This document shows, piece by piece, positions 32,704 through 41,981 of a DNA stretch of 46,277 nt. The position numbers and the translations under genes are program-made. Under the pieces are notes generated by a model that was given only the letters and a program-made list of their open reading frames with translations, ran no database searches and was not told the DNA's origin. Source of the DNA: an uncultured Christensenella sp. (GTDB lineage: Bacteria; Bacillota; Clostridia; Christensenellales; Borkfalkiaceae); NCBI GenBank assembly GCA_905203015.1, contig CAJKUC010000015.1, positions 1-46,277 on the forward strand, read 5' to 3'. Every line of letters begins with the position of its first letter. Position 1 is the first letter of the stretch.

Positions 32704-34163
32704 AAGCGAAAAAGTTAGCCGCCGTTGCGCTTGCTTCAATGTTTTTACCTGCTCTTTCGTGTTGTAAAAACAAAGAAGTTTCCGTTCCCGAATTTTCTGG
32801 TGCGGGAGGCGTGAATTTTACGGCGTATGCCGCCCCCACCGTGGAAAGAAAGGTGGACGGGCTGACGGAAGAACATTATAAAAAATTATCCGAGGCGGGC
32901 TTTAATAAGGCGGTGGCGTTGTACGAGGGCGCGTCGACTGCGCGCGGAAGCGATACGTACGAAACGATTGCGAAGCGTAGCGAAAAGGCGCAGGCAGACG
33001 CCCTTGCCGCGCTGAATCTTGCCGAAAAGTACGGCGTTAAATACTATGTTCGCGATTGGTCGTTTTACGGGCTGGGCAAAAATTTCAAAGACATTACAAC
33101 CAAAGAGCAATTCGAAAAAGTGATTTCGAAAATGTTTGACGAAAACAACGCGTATATCAAACACTCTGCTTACGGCGGTAATTTCGGGTTCGACGAGCCT
33201 GATATCAAAGAGATGGAAACAATCAAATGGCAGGCGGAATTGTACAATAAATACGTGGCGCAAAACGGCAACGGCGGCGAGTTGTTCGTAAATCTTTTGC
33301 CTGCATACGTGGCCGATAATTCGGCGGCGCTCGATCCCGATAAGCAAACTACGTACACGGAATATGTAGACTATTATTTCGAAAACATCGCGCCGCTTCT
33401 GGGATACGTAAGCTACGATTATTACCCGCTTAAAGTAACCGGCAACGGAAAAAAATACGTGCGTAATACCTATTATTACAATTACGAAATGATGGCGGAG
33501 CGTTGTAAAAAGGGCGGATATGAATTGCGTGCGTTTGTACAGGCAAAGGGAGATTTTACCGGTACGCGTAATTTGTCGGGCGTGGGCGATCTGCGCTTTC
33601 AGATTTATTCCGGAATGGCGTTCGGTTGTCGTGAGTTTACTTACTATACCTATTCTTCCGGGGTAAGCGAAACCAACTATACATCGGAAGACGGCTACTC
33701 GTTGTACGATTTTAACACTGGAAAATATACCTGGCTTTATGACGCGGCTAAAACGGTGAACAACGAAGTACACGCGATGGAATCGGCTTACGCGGCGTAC
33801 GAATGGGAAGGCGTAATGTATAAAAATGCCGACGAAATGTATGAAAATCAGCTGTTCGCAAACCTTGATTCTCCGCTTGAATCGCACGAAAAAATCAGCA
33901 TAGAGTCTTGCTCGCAAGATACCCTTGTGGGGACGTTTATAGCAAAAGACGAGTCGAGCGCAAATAAAAATGCATTTATGATAGTGAATTCCGCCGATCC
34001 CTCGACGGATAAAGACGACGAGGTAACGCTGAAATTCAACGGCGCGAAAAGTCTTTTGATGTATCGTTTGGGGCAGAAGATAGTAGTGCCTCTTTCGAAA
34101 GACGGTACGTATACGTTTAAATTATATCCGGGCGAAGGTAGGTTTGTAATTCCGCTTTCGTAA
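32700..34163 (+). CDS. Surface lipoprotein with DEP-motif TIM-barrel domain
   Basis: 487 aa. The signal peptide ends at a Cys pair (ALSCC, Cys21/Cys22), consistent with a lipoprotein. The main domain looks like a TIM barrel: VNFTAYAAPTVE strand, LSEAGFNKAVALYEG, NLAEKYGVKYYVRDW, YGGNFGFDEPD (Asp165-Glu166-Pro167), LFVNLLPAY, GYVSYDYYPLK, YELRAFVQAKGD and DLRFQIYSGMAFGCREFTYYTY. A C-terminal beta module (FMIVNSADPS ... LLMYRLGQKIVVPLSKDG ... GRFVIPLS) follows. All blocks recur in the C-terminal part of the 1293-aa protein and partly in the 394-aa cytoplasmic protein, so this is one family in three locations. Glu166 and a second acid in SYDYYP are candidates for catalysis. A glycosidase function is inferred; the family is not one I can name. 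Confidence 0.72.
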   Translation: MKAKKLAAVALASMFLPALSCCKNKEVSVPEFSGAGGVNFTAYAAPTVERKVDGLTEEHYKKLSEAGFNKAVALYEGASTARGSDTYETIAKRSEKAQADALAALNLAEKYGVKYYVRDWSFYGLGKNFKDITTKEQFEKVISKMFDENNAYIKHSAYGGNFGFDEPDIKEMETIKWQAELYNKYVAQNGNGGELFVNLLPAYVADNSAALDPDKQTTYTEYVDYYFENIAPLLGYVSYDYYPLKVTGNGKKYVRNTYYYNYEMMAERCKKGGYELRAFVQAKGDFTGTRNLSGVGDLRFQIYSGMAFGCREFTYYTYSSGVSETNYTSEDGYSLYDFNTGKYTWLYDAAKTVNNEVHAMESAYAAYEWEGVMYKNADEMYENQLFANLDSPLESHEKISIESCSQDTLVGTFIAKDESSANKNAFMIVNSADPSTDKDDEVTLKFNGAKSLLMYRLGQKIVVPLSKDGTYTFKLYPGEGRFVIPLS

Positions 34164-34187
34164 ATCAAATATCAAAGGAGAAAAGCG

Positions 34188-35600
34188 ATGAATAAAAAAT
34201 TTTTGAAAACATTGAGCGTTGCGCTCGCGTGCGTAACCGTCGGGGCTTGTATGGCTTCGTGCGGCGGGAAAAACGATGAAGACGAGGACATCGGCGACAA
34301 AAGAGTTTTGAAATTAGAAGTTTTGGAAGGCGGTATTGATCAAACCGCTTATAAAGAACTTGCCAAAGCTTATATGGCGAAGAATCCCGACGTTTACATT
34401 AAAATCGTAGCAAATCCGGAAATCAATTCCGACGTATCTTCGCGGTTGCAGAACAGTAAAAATCTTGCGGATATTTTTTCCGTACGCAGTATCGAAGCAA
34501 TCAAGCGTTGGACAGTGAAAGACTGGGTGGCAGATATCAACGACGTGTATTCTGCAACGCTTTCCACGGGAAAAACCGTATCGGAAACGATGACGGGAAA
34601 AGCGGAAACGGTATGCACGTACAACGGAAATCGTTATGCCGTACCGGAATATATGGCGATGGAAGGGTATGTATACAATAAAACTTTATTCGACAGATAT
34701 GGTTGGAAAATTCCCGAAACCACCGCAGAACTCGAAACGCTTTGTAAAAAGATTTTAGCCGATACAAATAATCAGGTTGCGCCCATCGTGTATTGCCATT
34801 CGGCAGACGGGTATTTGTACTACGCTACGAACAACTGGGATTTTCAGTATAGCGGCATTTCGAAATTAGACAGTTTTTATACATACGAAAACGCAGAAGT
34901 GTTTTCTCCCGAAAACTCGCAGGGTAAATTGCTGGCATTGCAAAATCTTCAAAAATTCTACGGCAGCGATTCGAAATACGTAATGGAGCGCAGTCAGAGT
35001 AAAGACTATATCGAAGCGCAAACGAACCTTGTACTCGGGCGAGCTGCGATGATGCTGAACGGCTCGTGGTTTGAAAACGAGATGAAAGACGTTCTTGCCG
35101 ACCTCCCGGGCGAAGAATTCGGTATGTTTGCCGTGCCGCAGATGTCCGACACAAGCGGCACGCCGCTGAGATATACGGGGTATACCACCGAAGGAAATAA
35201 GCGCGTGATCGAATCGGGCTACGGCGCGTATTATTTCATTCCGAAAGCCGCGGCGAACGTGGCAGACGCAAAAGCCTTTCTTACGTGGCTGAGCGAACCG
35301 GAAGCGAATGTGATTTATACGAAGTACACGAACGGCTACCGTCCGTTTGAATACGAAACCGACCCCGCTGCCGATGTGTATTCGGATATGAGCGCGTTCG
35401 GAAAAAGTATTCTTACGATGGCGAGCACGCATTATTTGTACGTGCCGAACGTAACGAATCAACTTGCCATCGAAGGCAAAGTAGATTACTGGGGCAACGG
35501 CGGTTATCCGTTCCTTACGGTAATCGGTGGAGGAAATCCGTCGGACGTGATCAAAGAATTATACAATACCGTGAAGCAGACGTATGAGGCAAACGCATAG
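34188..35600 (+). CDS. Sugar-binding lipoprotein of ABC transporter
   Basis: 470 aa. Signal peptide with a lipobox-like MASC (Cys25), then a solute-binding domain of the family that partners MalF/MalG-type permeases: LKLEVLEGGIDQTAYKELAKAY, DIFSVRSIEAIKRW, YNGNRYAVPEYMAMEGYVYNKTLFDRYGWKIPETTAELETLCKKI, GRAAMMLNGSWFENEM, GAYYFIPKAAANVADAKAFLTWL. The strong SD AAAGGAG precedes the ATG. It lies between the TIM-barrel lipoprotein and the GH95 gene and would feed the two permeases encoded at 28525-30338. Its ligand is presumably the fucosylated glycan degraded by this operon. Confidence 0.9.
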   Translation: MNKKFLKTLSVALACVTVGACMASCGGKNDEDEDIGDKRVLKLEVLEGGIDQTAYKELAKAYMAKNPDVYIKIVANPEINSDVSSRLQNSKNLADIFSVRSIEAIKRWTVKDWVADINDVYSATLSTGKTVSETMTGKAETVCTYNGNRYAVPEYMAMEGYVYNKTLFDRYGWKIPETTAELETLCKKILADTNNQVAPIVYCHSADGYLYYATNNWDFQYSGISKLDSFYTYENAEVFSPENSQGKLLALQNLQKFYGSDSKYVMERSQSKDYIEAQTNLVLGRAAMMLNGSWFENEMKDVLADLPGEEFGMFAVPQMSDTSGTPLRYTGYTTEGNKRVIESGYGAYYFIPKAAANVADAKAFLTWLSEPEANVIYTKYTNGYRPFEYETDPAADVYSDMSAFGKSILTMASTHYLYVPNVTNQLAIEGKVDYWGNGGYPFLTVIGGGNPSDVIKELYNTVKQTYEANA

Positions 35601-35636
35601 CAACGCGTGAAATTGCCAATAAAATGGGAAAACGCT

Positions 35637-37886
35637 ATGGATTTACGGCGATTTGATATTAAAAGCGAAAAAACTATAACTTCGTGGGACGAAGGTTTGC
35701 CGCTCGGTAACGGTAAACTCGGTTGTCTGATTTACGGCAACAATCCGTTACGGCTTTCACTGGATCGCGGAGATTTATGGGACGCTCGTCCGAATCCCGC
35801 TACGCTTGAAAAGGCTTTTAATTATGAAAATTTAATTCGTCTTTCGCTAAGCGAAAACGAGAAAGAGCAAGCCGAGCGGACGCGGCTTTTCGAAAGAATT
35901 TATGATGAAAAGCCGTATCCGTCAAAGATCACCGCGGGCAGGATAGAACTCGGTTTCGGGAGCGGAAACGTGCGTTCCCGTTTAAGAATCGGTACGGGAA
36001 TCGCTGAAATTCGCGGTGAGAAATGGCGGGCGCAAGCGTTTATGCACGCAACTCGTTTCATCGGCGTGATGAAAATAACGGGAGATTTTACGCTGAATTT
36101 ACGAGTGCCCGTCTATATTTCCGAGGGTGAATCAAACGGCGGTTTAGCCTATCCGAAAGCAGAAATCGTTCACACCGAAGGCTTTACTTATTACGTTCAG
36201 AACACAAAAACGGATTTTTCATACGGAATCGTTGTGTTGTCTGTGAAAAAAGAATGCTATACCTATTTGTATTTCACGGTAACGCATAACGGCGGCAATG
36301 CGGAAAAAGATTTTATTTCGGAAGCGGAAGCCGAACTTTCGGCGGTTGCCGCGGAAGAATACGAAGCGTTGAAGAAAGAGCATTGCGCGTGGTGGAAGCG
36401 ATTTTGGAATAAATCCGAAATTTCACTCGGCGACAGCGCGCTTGAAAAATGTTATTATCGCTCGTGGTATCTTTTCGGATCGTGCAGTCGCAAGGGTTTT
36501 TATCCGATGCCCTTGCAAGGGGTCTGGACGGCAGATAACGATAAATTGCCTCCGTGGCGAGGCGATTATCATCACGATACAAATACGCAACTTTCTTATA
36601 GCGCATATTTAAAAGCCAACCGCTTGGAAGAAGGAGAGGCTTTTATCGATTATTTGTGGAAATTAAAGCCGCAATTTGAAAAATTCGCAAAAGAATTTTA
36701 CGGAACGCAAGGGTTGCTCATTCCCGGTGTGTCCACAATCGACGGAAAACCGATGGGTGGCTGGGCACAATATTCCTTATCGCCGACAATGTCGATTTGG
36801 GTGGCGCAGAGTTTTGATGAATATTATTTATATACGTGTGACGAAACGTTTTTAAAACAGCGCGCATATCCGTTTTTCAAAGAAATAGGTGAGGCTTTCC
36901 TCGGAATTTTACAGGAGCGAAACGGGAAATTGTATTTACCTCTTTCTACATCTCCCGAAATTTTCGATGATACGGAAAAAGCATATTTAGAGCCGAATTC
37001 AAACTTCGACCTCTCTCTTTTAAGGTATCTTTTCAAGACTTTGATTGGTTATTGTCGAATTTTAGGCGAAGAGCAAAGCCGTTATGAAAGTGCGTTATCG
37101 AAACTTGATGAAATCGCGGTGATCGACGGGTATATCGCCTTGGATTCTAAACGCCGTTTGAACGAATCACATCGGCATTTTTCACATTTAATGTGCTTAT
37201 ACCCTTTGCATTTAATCGATTACGATACAGAAGAACACAAAAAATTGTATAAATCCGCGCTTGCGGAAGAAGAATCTCTCGGTACGGATATGTGGGTGGG
37301 TTTTTCTTTTCCGATGTGTGCACAGATTTACGCTATGGCGCTGGACGGCGACGGAGCGTATTTGAAATTACGCCGATTTTGCGATGGATTTGTGGCGAAA
37401 AACGGCTTTCATTTAAACGGCGATTTTAAAAATAAGGGCTATTCGTCTTTTCATTATCGTCCGTTTACGCTGGAAGCATTATTTGGTTTTTGTGATGCGC
37501 TACAAGAAACATTGTTACAAGATCATCAGGGCTACATACACGTGTTTCCGGCTCTTTCGGCGGCAGAAAAAAAGAAAAATGTTTCATTCAGGCGATTGAG
37601 ATGTTCCGGTGGAGTCCTTATTGATGCTACGGCAGCAAAAGGAATTCTTACGGAGGTGACGATTTCGGCGAAAAAAGAAATAGAAATTAAGTTGAAAAAT
37701 ACTTTCGTTGGAGAGATAGAAACGATATACCGCGGAAAGAACGTAAATTATCTGCTTGAAAACGATTTTCTCGTTTTCAGGTTAAAAAAAGGAAAAACGA
37801 AATTGCGACTTCTGCAAGCGCTTCGAGGCGAAAAAGCGCATAAGGATGTCGCGTATCGGATAAAAAATCAATCAGGAGGAAAATAA
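35637..37886 (+). CDS. GH95-family alpha-L-fucosidase-like enzyme (cytoplasmic)
   Basis: 749 aa from the ATG at 35637 (GGGAA upstream; a GTG at 35607 in frame lacks a ribosome binding site). No signal peptide, so cytoplasmic. The GH95 layout is visible: an N-terminal beta domain beginning WDEGLPLGNGKLGCLIYG, an (alpha/alpha)6 barrel and a C-terminal beta domain. Key segments: DYHHDTNTQLSY (Asp314, Asn316), LSTSPEIFDD (Glu441, the likely general acid), HRHFSHLMCLYPLH, and RPFTLEA (Glu613) before LLQDHQGYIHVFPAL. Relative to the classical NxN and FQIDGNFG motifs, Asp314 replaces the first Asn and Glu613 lies where Asp is usual, so this is a divergent subgroup. Removal of alpha-1,2-fucose from imported glycans is the likely role; alpha-L-galactosidase is an alternative. 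Confidence 0.82.
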   Translation: MDLRRFDIKSEKTITSWDEGLPLGNGKLGCLIYGNNPLRLSLDRGDLWDARPNPATLEKAFNYENLIRLSLSENEKEQAERTRLFERIYDEKPYPSKITAGRIELGFGSGNVRSRLRIGTGIAEIRGEKWRAQAFMHATRFIGVMKITGDFTLNLRVPVYISEGESNGGLAYPKAEIVHTEGFTYYVQNTKTDFSYGIVVLSVKKECYTYLYFTVTHNGGNAEKDFISEAEAELSAVAAEEYEALKKEHCAWWKRFWNKSEISLGDSALEKCYYRSWYLFGSCSRKGFYPMPLQGVWTADNDKLPPWRGDYHHDTNTQLSYSAYLKANRLEEGEAFIDYLWKLKPQFEKFAKEFYGTQGLLIPGVSTIDGKPMGGWAQYSLSPTMSIWVAQSFDEYYLYTCDETFLKQRAYPFFKEIGEAFLGILQERNGKLYLPLSTSPEIFDDTEKAYLEPNSNFDLSLLRYLFKTLIGYCRILGEEQSRYESALSKLDEIAVIDGYIALDSKRRLNESHRHFSHLMCLYPLHLIDYDTEEHKKLYKSALAEEESLGTDMWVGFSFPMCAQIYAMALDGDGAYLKLRRFCDGFVAKNGFHLNGDFKNKGYSSFHYRPFTLEALFGFCDALQETLLQDHQGYIHVFPALSAAEKKKNVSFRRLRCSGGVLIDATAAKGILTEVTISAKKEIEIKLKNTFVGEIETIYRGKNVNYLLENDFLVFRLKKGKTKLRLLQALRGEKAHKDVAYRIKNQSGGK

Positions 37887-40800
37887 TGAAACACAAACAA
37901 CATTTAATGCTTTCGCTGGGGCTTGCCGGGTTATTCTTTACAGCAGCCGGATGTCTGACAAGTATATCGCATAGGGCTTTTGCCGAAGACAAAAAACCTG
38001 CAGTTACAATGCTGTCGGGAGCAAGTGTGCGAAAAGACGGGGAAATGCCTGGTTTGAAATTTTCGGCAAATATTGAAGATTATGATGCTGAAGCGCAGTA
38101 CGGTATGCTGATCCTTCCCGAAGAGGTAATGGATAAATATACGTTTAACAACGATTATATTTCCGTACTTGATGCCGACAAAAATGCGGCGGGAAAGTAT
38201 ATCAATCAAATTTGCCATCCGTATTCAACTGGAGAGACTTCGTGGCGCATTTCTCTTTCTCTCGTAAATATTTTGCCGCAAAATTATACGCAAAGTTTTA
38301 CGGGGATTGCATACGAACTGAAAGACGAAGGGTATAGTTATGCGGAAATAGATCGTTGGAACAATTCTCGCAGCGTATCAATGGTGGCACAACTTGCTCT
38401 TGAATACGAAACAAATCTTACCGGTGAGCAAAGAAAAAATTTGGACACTTACGCAAATCCTGGTGCGGGAATCGATAAGAGCGAATATATGGGCAATGCC
38501 ATAGAAGAATTGGTGGGAACGAACTATTCTTATACCGATTACGTTGCGGCGATCGATATCGATAAATTAAGCGAAAGTGCGCCGATGAGTATGATTACGA
38601 AAAAATCATATCCCGGAGGCACAACGATTTCGTTTGACGCTTATAAAGAAAGCGGAACAAAAGAAGGAACATGGTGGGGTATTTGTTGGACAACAGATTC
38701 TTCTGATGTGGACTTATATAAGTGGACGACAGGTAATGGAAAAACGTTTTCTGTTACGGATGAAACATGGACGCATTGCACTGCTACACTTCCCGAAGAC
38801 GAAAAAGAGTATTATGTGTATTTTGTAGGAGCAAAAGGCGAATGGAATGGAAAGAAATTGCATTTAGATAATTTTTCCATGGCTGGTGAAGTAGACGCAT
38901 TTCAATCGCTTTCCGGAGGGCTGTTTAACGTTGATGAAAACATATCTCTTGCAAATAACGGTAACGTTTTTGCGATTCCTTCCGAAAATGGTTCGGATTA
39001 TTGCGTAATGCTTGATGTTGCAAAACAAGGAGAAGTCTCACGGTTGTATACGGGGCAAAGTTATCCCGCGGGTACGCAAGTGAGTTTCCGTTATTTTATT
39101 TCCGAAGACGCAACGATGACGTGGGCGAGATTTTCACGTATAAACGTTCATTCTTCCGATATATACGCGGGGGATTTTTCTCTGCTTAATTCAGAAAAAG
39201 GCGTATGGCATACGTTTACTCAGACCGTATCGGAAGATAATATGTATTATCATATCGTCAGCGAAGCGGGTAAGAGCGGAAAACTGTATATCGATGATTT
39301 TACTATAGAGTTGCCAGATGGTACAACATTGCGCGACGGAGTGGAAGAACCGCTCGGCACGGGACTGCTGACGGGTGATAAAGCAGCGGTGCGAAGAGAA
39401 GGGATTCCCGCAGACAAACCTTCTGCTTTGGGCATTATCGGAAATGCAATCGGCGGCAACGAAAAGATAGCGGTTGTTACGAAAGTTCCGTATTCTTCGA
39501 TTTCTGAAATTACGTTCGACGCCAAGGCGTCTGCCGATTTCGGTGCGGATCGGTGGGGATTGGGATTAACGTCTGCGAAAGGAACATATAATTATTACAC
39601 TCCGTTTGCAAGTGCCGAACTCGATAAAACGGCGAATGAGTGGGTGTCTTATAAATATCTGTTTCATCCCGGAGTGTATAATGATTATGTGAAAGTATTC
39701 AGAAAAACATCCGGGGATAATGAATATACGCAGATAAAAGAGAACAACGTTTCAGGATTCAATGTTTCAAACGCTTATTATATCTATTTACAGATTTGTC
39801 CGGGCAGCGGGGTCAATGTACCGTCTACGGTGCTTTCTGTAGATAATTTCTGCATTAAAACGAAAGATGACACAATTTATACAGATGATTTTTCTTTGGG
39901 CGCAACGGCAGGCTTGTTTGAAGAAGCCACTACAACCGACGGACTCGTGCATTGTGAAGGGGTAAGCGACGGCAGCGTAAATTATGCCTTTAATTCGTTA
40001 CTTTGCGAGGGAAAGATAAGCGAAGTGATAAACAGCGGAGGATATTCATATTTCACTTCGGTAAATTCTGTGAACGTTGGCGATCTACCCGCAACAACGC
40101 TTATTCTTGAAGGCAAAATTTCTTATGAAATTTCGGGCGAGAAAGAATTTGCCGTTGCTCTTTCTTACGGCTCGGCTATGGCAGGATATTTATATGCAAA
40201 TAATTCCGTACTCGCGTTGTATAACGGAGAGCAAAAGGACAACGAAATTTACGTGAATGCCGTACAGACTTTGTACCTTGCGGTTACCGCGGGAGGCAGA
40301 GTATTTGTGAAAACAGATACGGACGGCAATTACGTTTATATGGGTATGGTGGCAACCGTAAGCGGTATTAAAATCGTAGGATTCGGCGGTACGGGCTTTG
40401 TTAAATTCAATGAAATTTCAATTAAGACTTATTCCAAGGTGAAAGAACCGACATATCAATCGGAGGAACATATCAATATTGTGGCATATTCTTCCGTGCC
40501 GGCATCGCTTATGAACGACGAGCAGTTTGAAAAACTTTCCTCGGCGGGATTTACCAAGGCGCTGGGTCTTCTTGAAGGGAGAGTAGGACTTTCGGAAAAT
40601 ATGACTGAGGAAGAAATTCGGGGAAAATTAAACGATTTATATGCTCAGGTGAATAAAGATGCGGAAAAAGCGTTGTCGCTTGCGGAAAAATATAATATAG
40701 AGTATTACGTTTTTAATGAACTTCTGTATAATATTGAAAGATATACGAATATTTCTGCGGCGGACTATGTAAAAATATTACTTGAAAATGCACCGTATAC

Positions 40801-41767
40801 CGAAAGTATGGCTTATGCGGGAAATTTTCTTGCCGATGAACCTACGGCAGATGAACTTTCCGCTTTGACTGAAGCCTATAACGCCTATAAGGCGGCGGGA
40901 GGCAAAGAAGCGTTTATCAATTTGTTGCCCTATGAGGGTGAAAGCGGAATCGGTGCGTTATGGAACAAAGGATGGAAAAATTATCAGACCTATATATCCG
41001 AATATGTGAAAAACATCGGGAAAAAAGCCGGATATATCAGTTTTGACCATTATGCGTTTCTAACGGACTCAATCGGGGCATATCATTTGCAGAACCTTGA
41101 ATATATTGCAAGCATGGCAAAAGAAAACGATATTGAATTGCGTACATTTGTATGGGCTCTTGCGAAAGATAGTGAAAAACACCGAGCGGTTACTTCCGTA
41201 GACGACCTTCGTTTTCAATTAAACAGCGCGTTGTGTTTCGGCGCAAAACAGATTTCTTATTTTATGTATTCCTGCAATACCGATACTGAAGATAGTACAA
41301 CGGGGCTGATCAATTCCAAAACGGGAGCGGAATCTGCCGTATATGCGTTTGCAAAACAGGCAAATAACGAAATTCACTCGTTTGAGAAGGCTTATCTGAA
41401 TTTTGAGTGGGATAGTTTTTATACAATGGGAACTTGTTCGCAATTTTCCAATATTCAGGGCACGGCAAAAAAATCCGAGAGGATGGCAACGATTTCTTCT
41501 TCTGGCAATATTTTGATTGGGAATTTTAAAGATAAAGACAATTTGTATGATTATGACGCAGCCGATGGCTTTATGGTAATGAATTATGCCGATCCTGCAA
41601 AAGAGTTATCGGCGAGCGACGTAACAATAACGTTTAATAATGCAACACGTGCGATTGTGTATCTGAACGGTACGCGTACGGTGGTTAATCTTTCGGCTGG
41701 CTCGTTTACACTCTCTCTGACTGCTGGAAACGGCGCGTTTATCATACCGCTTACCGATGTGAAATAA
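37886..41767 (+). CDS. 1293-aa secreted modular protein with C-terminal DEP-motif TIM barrel
   Basis: An N-terminal signal peptide with either a lipobox-like AAGC (Cys23) or a signal peptidase site after HRAFA. Module order: about 35-190, a surface-protein domain (MLSGASVRKDGEMPGLKFSANI ... YGMLILPEEV) seen in other clostridial surface proteins; about 215-330, 345-500, 510-690 beta-sandwich, carbohydrate-binding-like modules, each ending with LxxDNF or YIDDFTI strands; about 690-850 a LamG-like module; about 862-1200 a TIM barrel with FLADEPTADE (Asp984-Glu985-Pro986), AFINLLPY, GYISFDHYAF, ELRTFVWA, DDLRFQLNSALCFGAKQISYFMY; and a C-terminal beta module ending NGAFIIPLTD. The barrel and last module are paralogous to the 487-aa lipoprotein. 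A strong AGGAGG site overlaps the end of the GH95 gene. Probably a large glycan-degrading or glycan-binding surface enzyme. Confidence 0.75.
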   Translation: MKHKQHLMLSLGLAGLFFTAAGCLTSISHRAFAEDKKPAVTMLSGASVRKDGEMPGLKFSANIEDYDAEAQYGMLILPEEVMDKYTFNNDYISVLDADKNAAGKYINQICHPYSTGETSWRISLSLVNILPQNYTQSFTGIAYELKDEGYSYAEIDRWNNSRSVSMVAQLALEYETNLTGEQRKNLDTYANPGAGIDKSEYMGNAIEELVGTNYSYTDYVAAIDIDKLSESAPMSMITKKSYPGGTTISFDAYKESGTKEGTWWGICWTTDSSDVDLYKWTTGNGKTFSVTDETWTHCTATLPEDEKEYYVYFVGAKGEWNGKKLHLDNFSMAGEVDAFQSLSGGLFNVDENISLANNGNVFAIPSENGSDYCVMLDVAKQGEVSRLYTGQSYPAGTQVSFRYFISEDATMTWARFSRINVHSSDIYAGDFSLLNSEKGVWHTFTQTVSEDNMYYHIVSEAGKSGKLYIDDFTIELPDGTTLRDGVEEPLGTGLLTGDKAAVRREGIPADKPSALGIIGNAIGGNEKIAVVTKVPYSSISEITFDAKASADFGADRWGLGLTSAKGTYNYYTPFASAELDKTANEWVSYKYLFHPGVYNDYVKVFRKTSGDNEYTQIKENNVSGFNVSNAYYIYLQICPGSGVNVPSTVLSVDNFCIKTKDDTIYTDDFSLGATAGLFEEATTTDGLVHCEGVSDGSVNYAFNSLLCEGKISEVINSGGYSYFTSVNSVNVGDLPATTLILEGKISYEISGEKEFAVALSYGSAMAGYLYANNSVLALYNGEQKDNEIYVNAVQTLYLAVTAGGRVFVKTDTDGNYVYMGMVATVSGIKIVGFGGTGFVKFNEISIKTYSKVKEPTYQSEEHINIVAYSSVPASLMNDEQFEKLSSAGFTKALGLLEGRVGLSENMTEEEIRGKLNDLYAQVNKDAEKALSLAEKYNIEYYVFNELLYNIERYTNISAADYVKILLENAPYTESMAYAGNFLADEPTADELSALTEAYNAYKAAGGKEAFINLLPYEGESGIGALWNKGWKNYQTYISEYVKNIGKKAGYISFDHYAFLTDSIGAYHLQNLEYIASMAKENDIELRTFVWALAKDSEKHRAVTSVDDLRFQLNSALCFGAKQISYFMYSCNTDTEDSTTGLINSKTGAESAVYAFAKQANNEIHSFEKAYLNFEWDSFYTMGTCSQFSNIQGTAKKSERMATISSSGNILIGNFKDKDNLYDYDAADGFMVMNYADPAKELSASDVTITFNNATRAIVYLNGTRTVVNLSAGSFTLSLTAGNGAFIIPLTDVK

Positions 41768-41782
41768 CGGAGGCAATAAAAA

Positions 41783-41923
41783 ATGAAGAAATATTACGAA
41801 ACTTTAAAAATAACGGTAACCGAAATCGGCGAAACGGATATTGTACGCACTTCGCTTGGTGTTATGAATGATGAAACAGATACTGTAAAAGACGGCTATA
41901 CTGAGAAATGGTGGGAGTTTTGA
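41783..41923 (+). CDS. 46-aa small protein of a clostridial TS-motif peptide type
   Basis: An ORF too short for usual gene finding, with a perfect SD (GGAGG, 41769-41774) and normal spacing. It encodes MKKYYETLKITVTEIGETDI, then VRTSLGVMNDETDTVKDG and ends YTEKWWEF. It resembles a widespread but unstudied group of 40-60 aa clostridial proteins of the form MKKYExPxLEVxxFxxEDVIxTS. Its insertion between two glycan enzymes of one operon suggests a dedicated role. Just past the stop, the +1 frame continues as SFDLNLPEQWMIIGAGLFKER and stop, so a frameshifted longer protein cannot be excluded. Confidence 0.6.
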   Translation: MKKYYETLKITVTEIGETDIVRTSLGVMNDETDTVKDGYTEKWWEF

Positions 41924-41981
41924 TCTGAATTTACCGGAACAATGGATGATAATCGGTGCGGGTTTGTTTAAGGAGCGATAA

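Noticed and set aside
32886..33917. A 343-codon minus-strand open frame opposite the TIM-barrel lipoprotein
   Set aside because: Shadow of a gene with clear paralogs on the plus strand.
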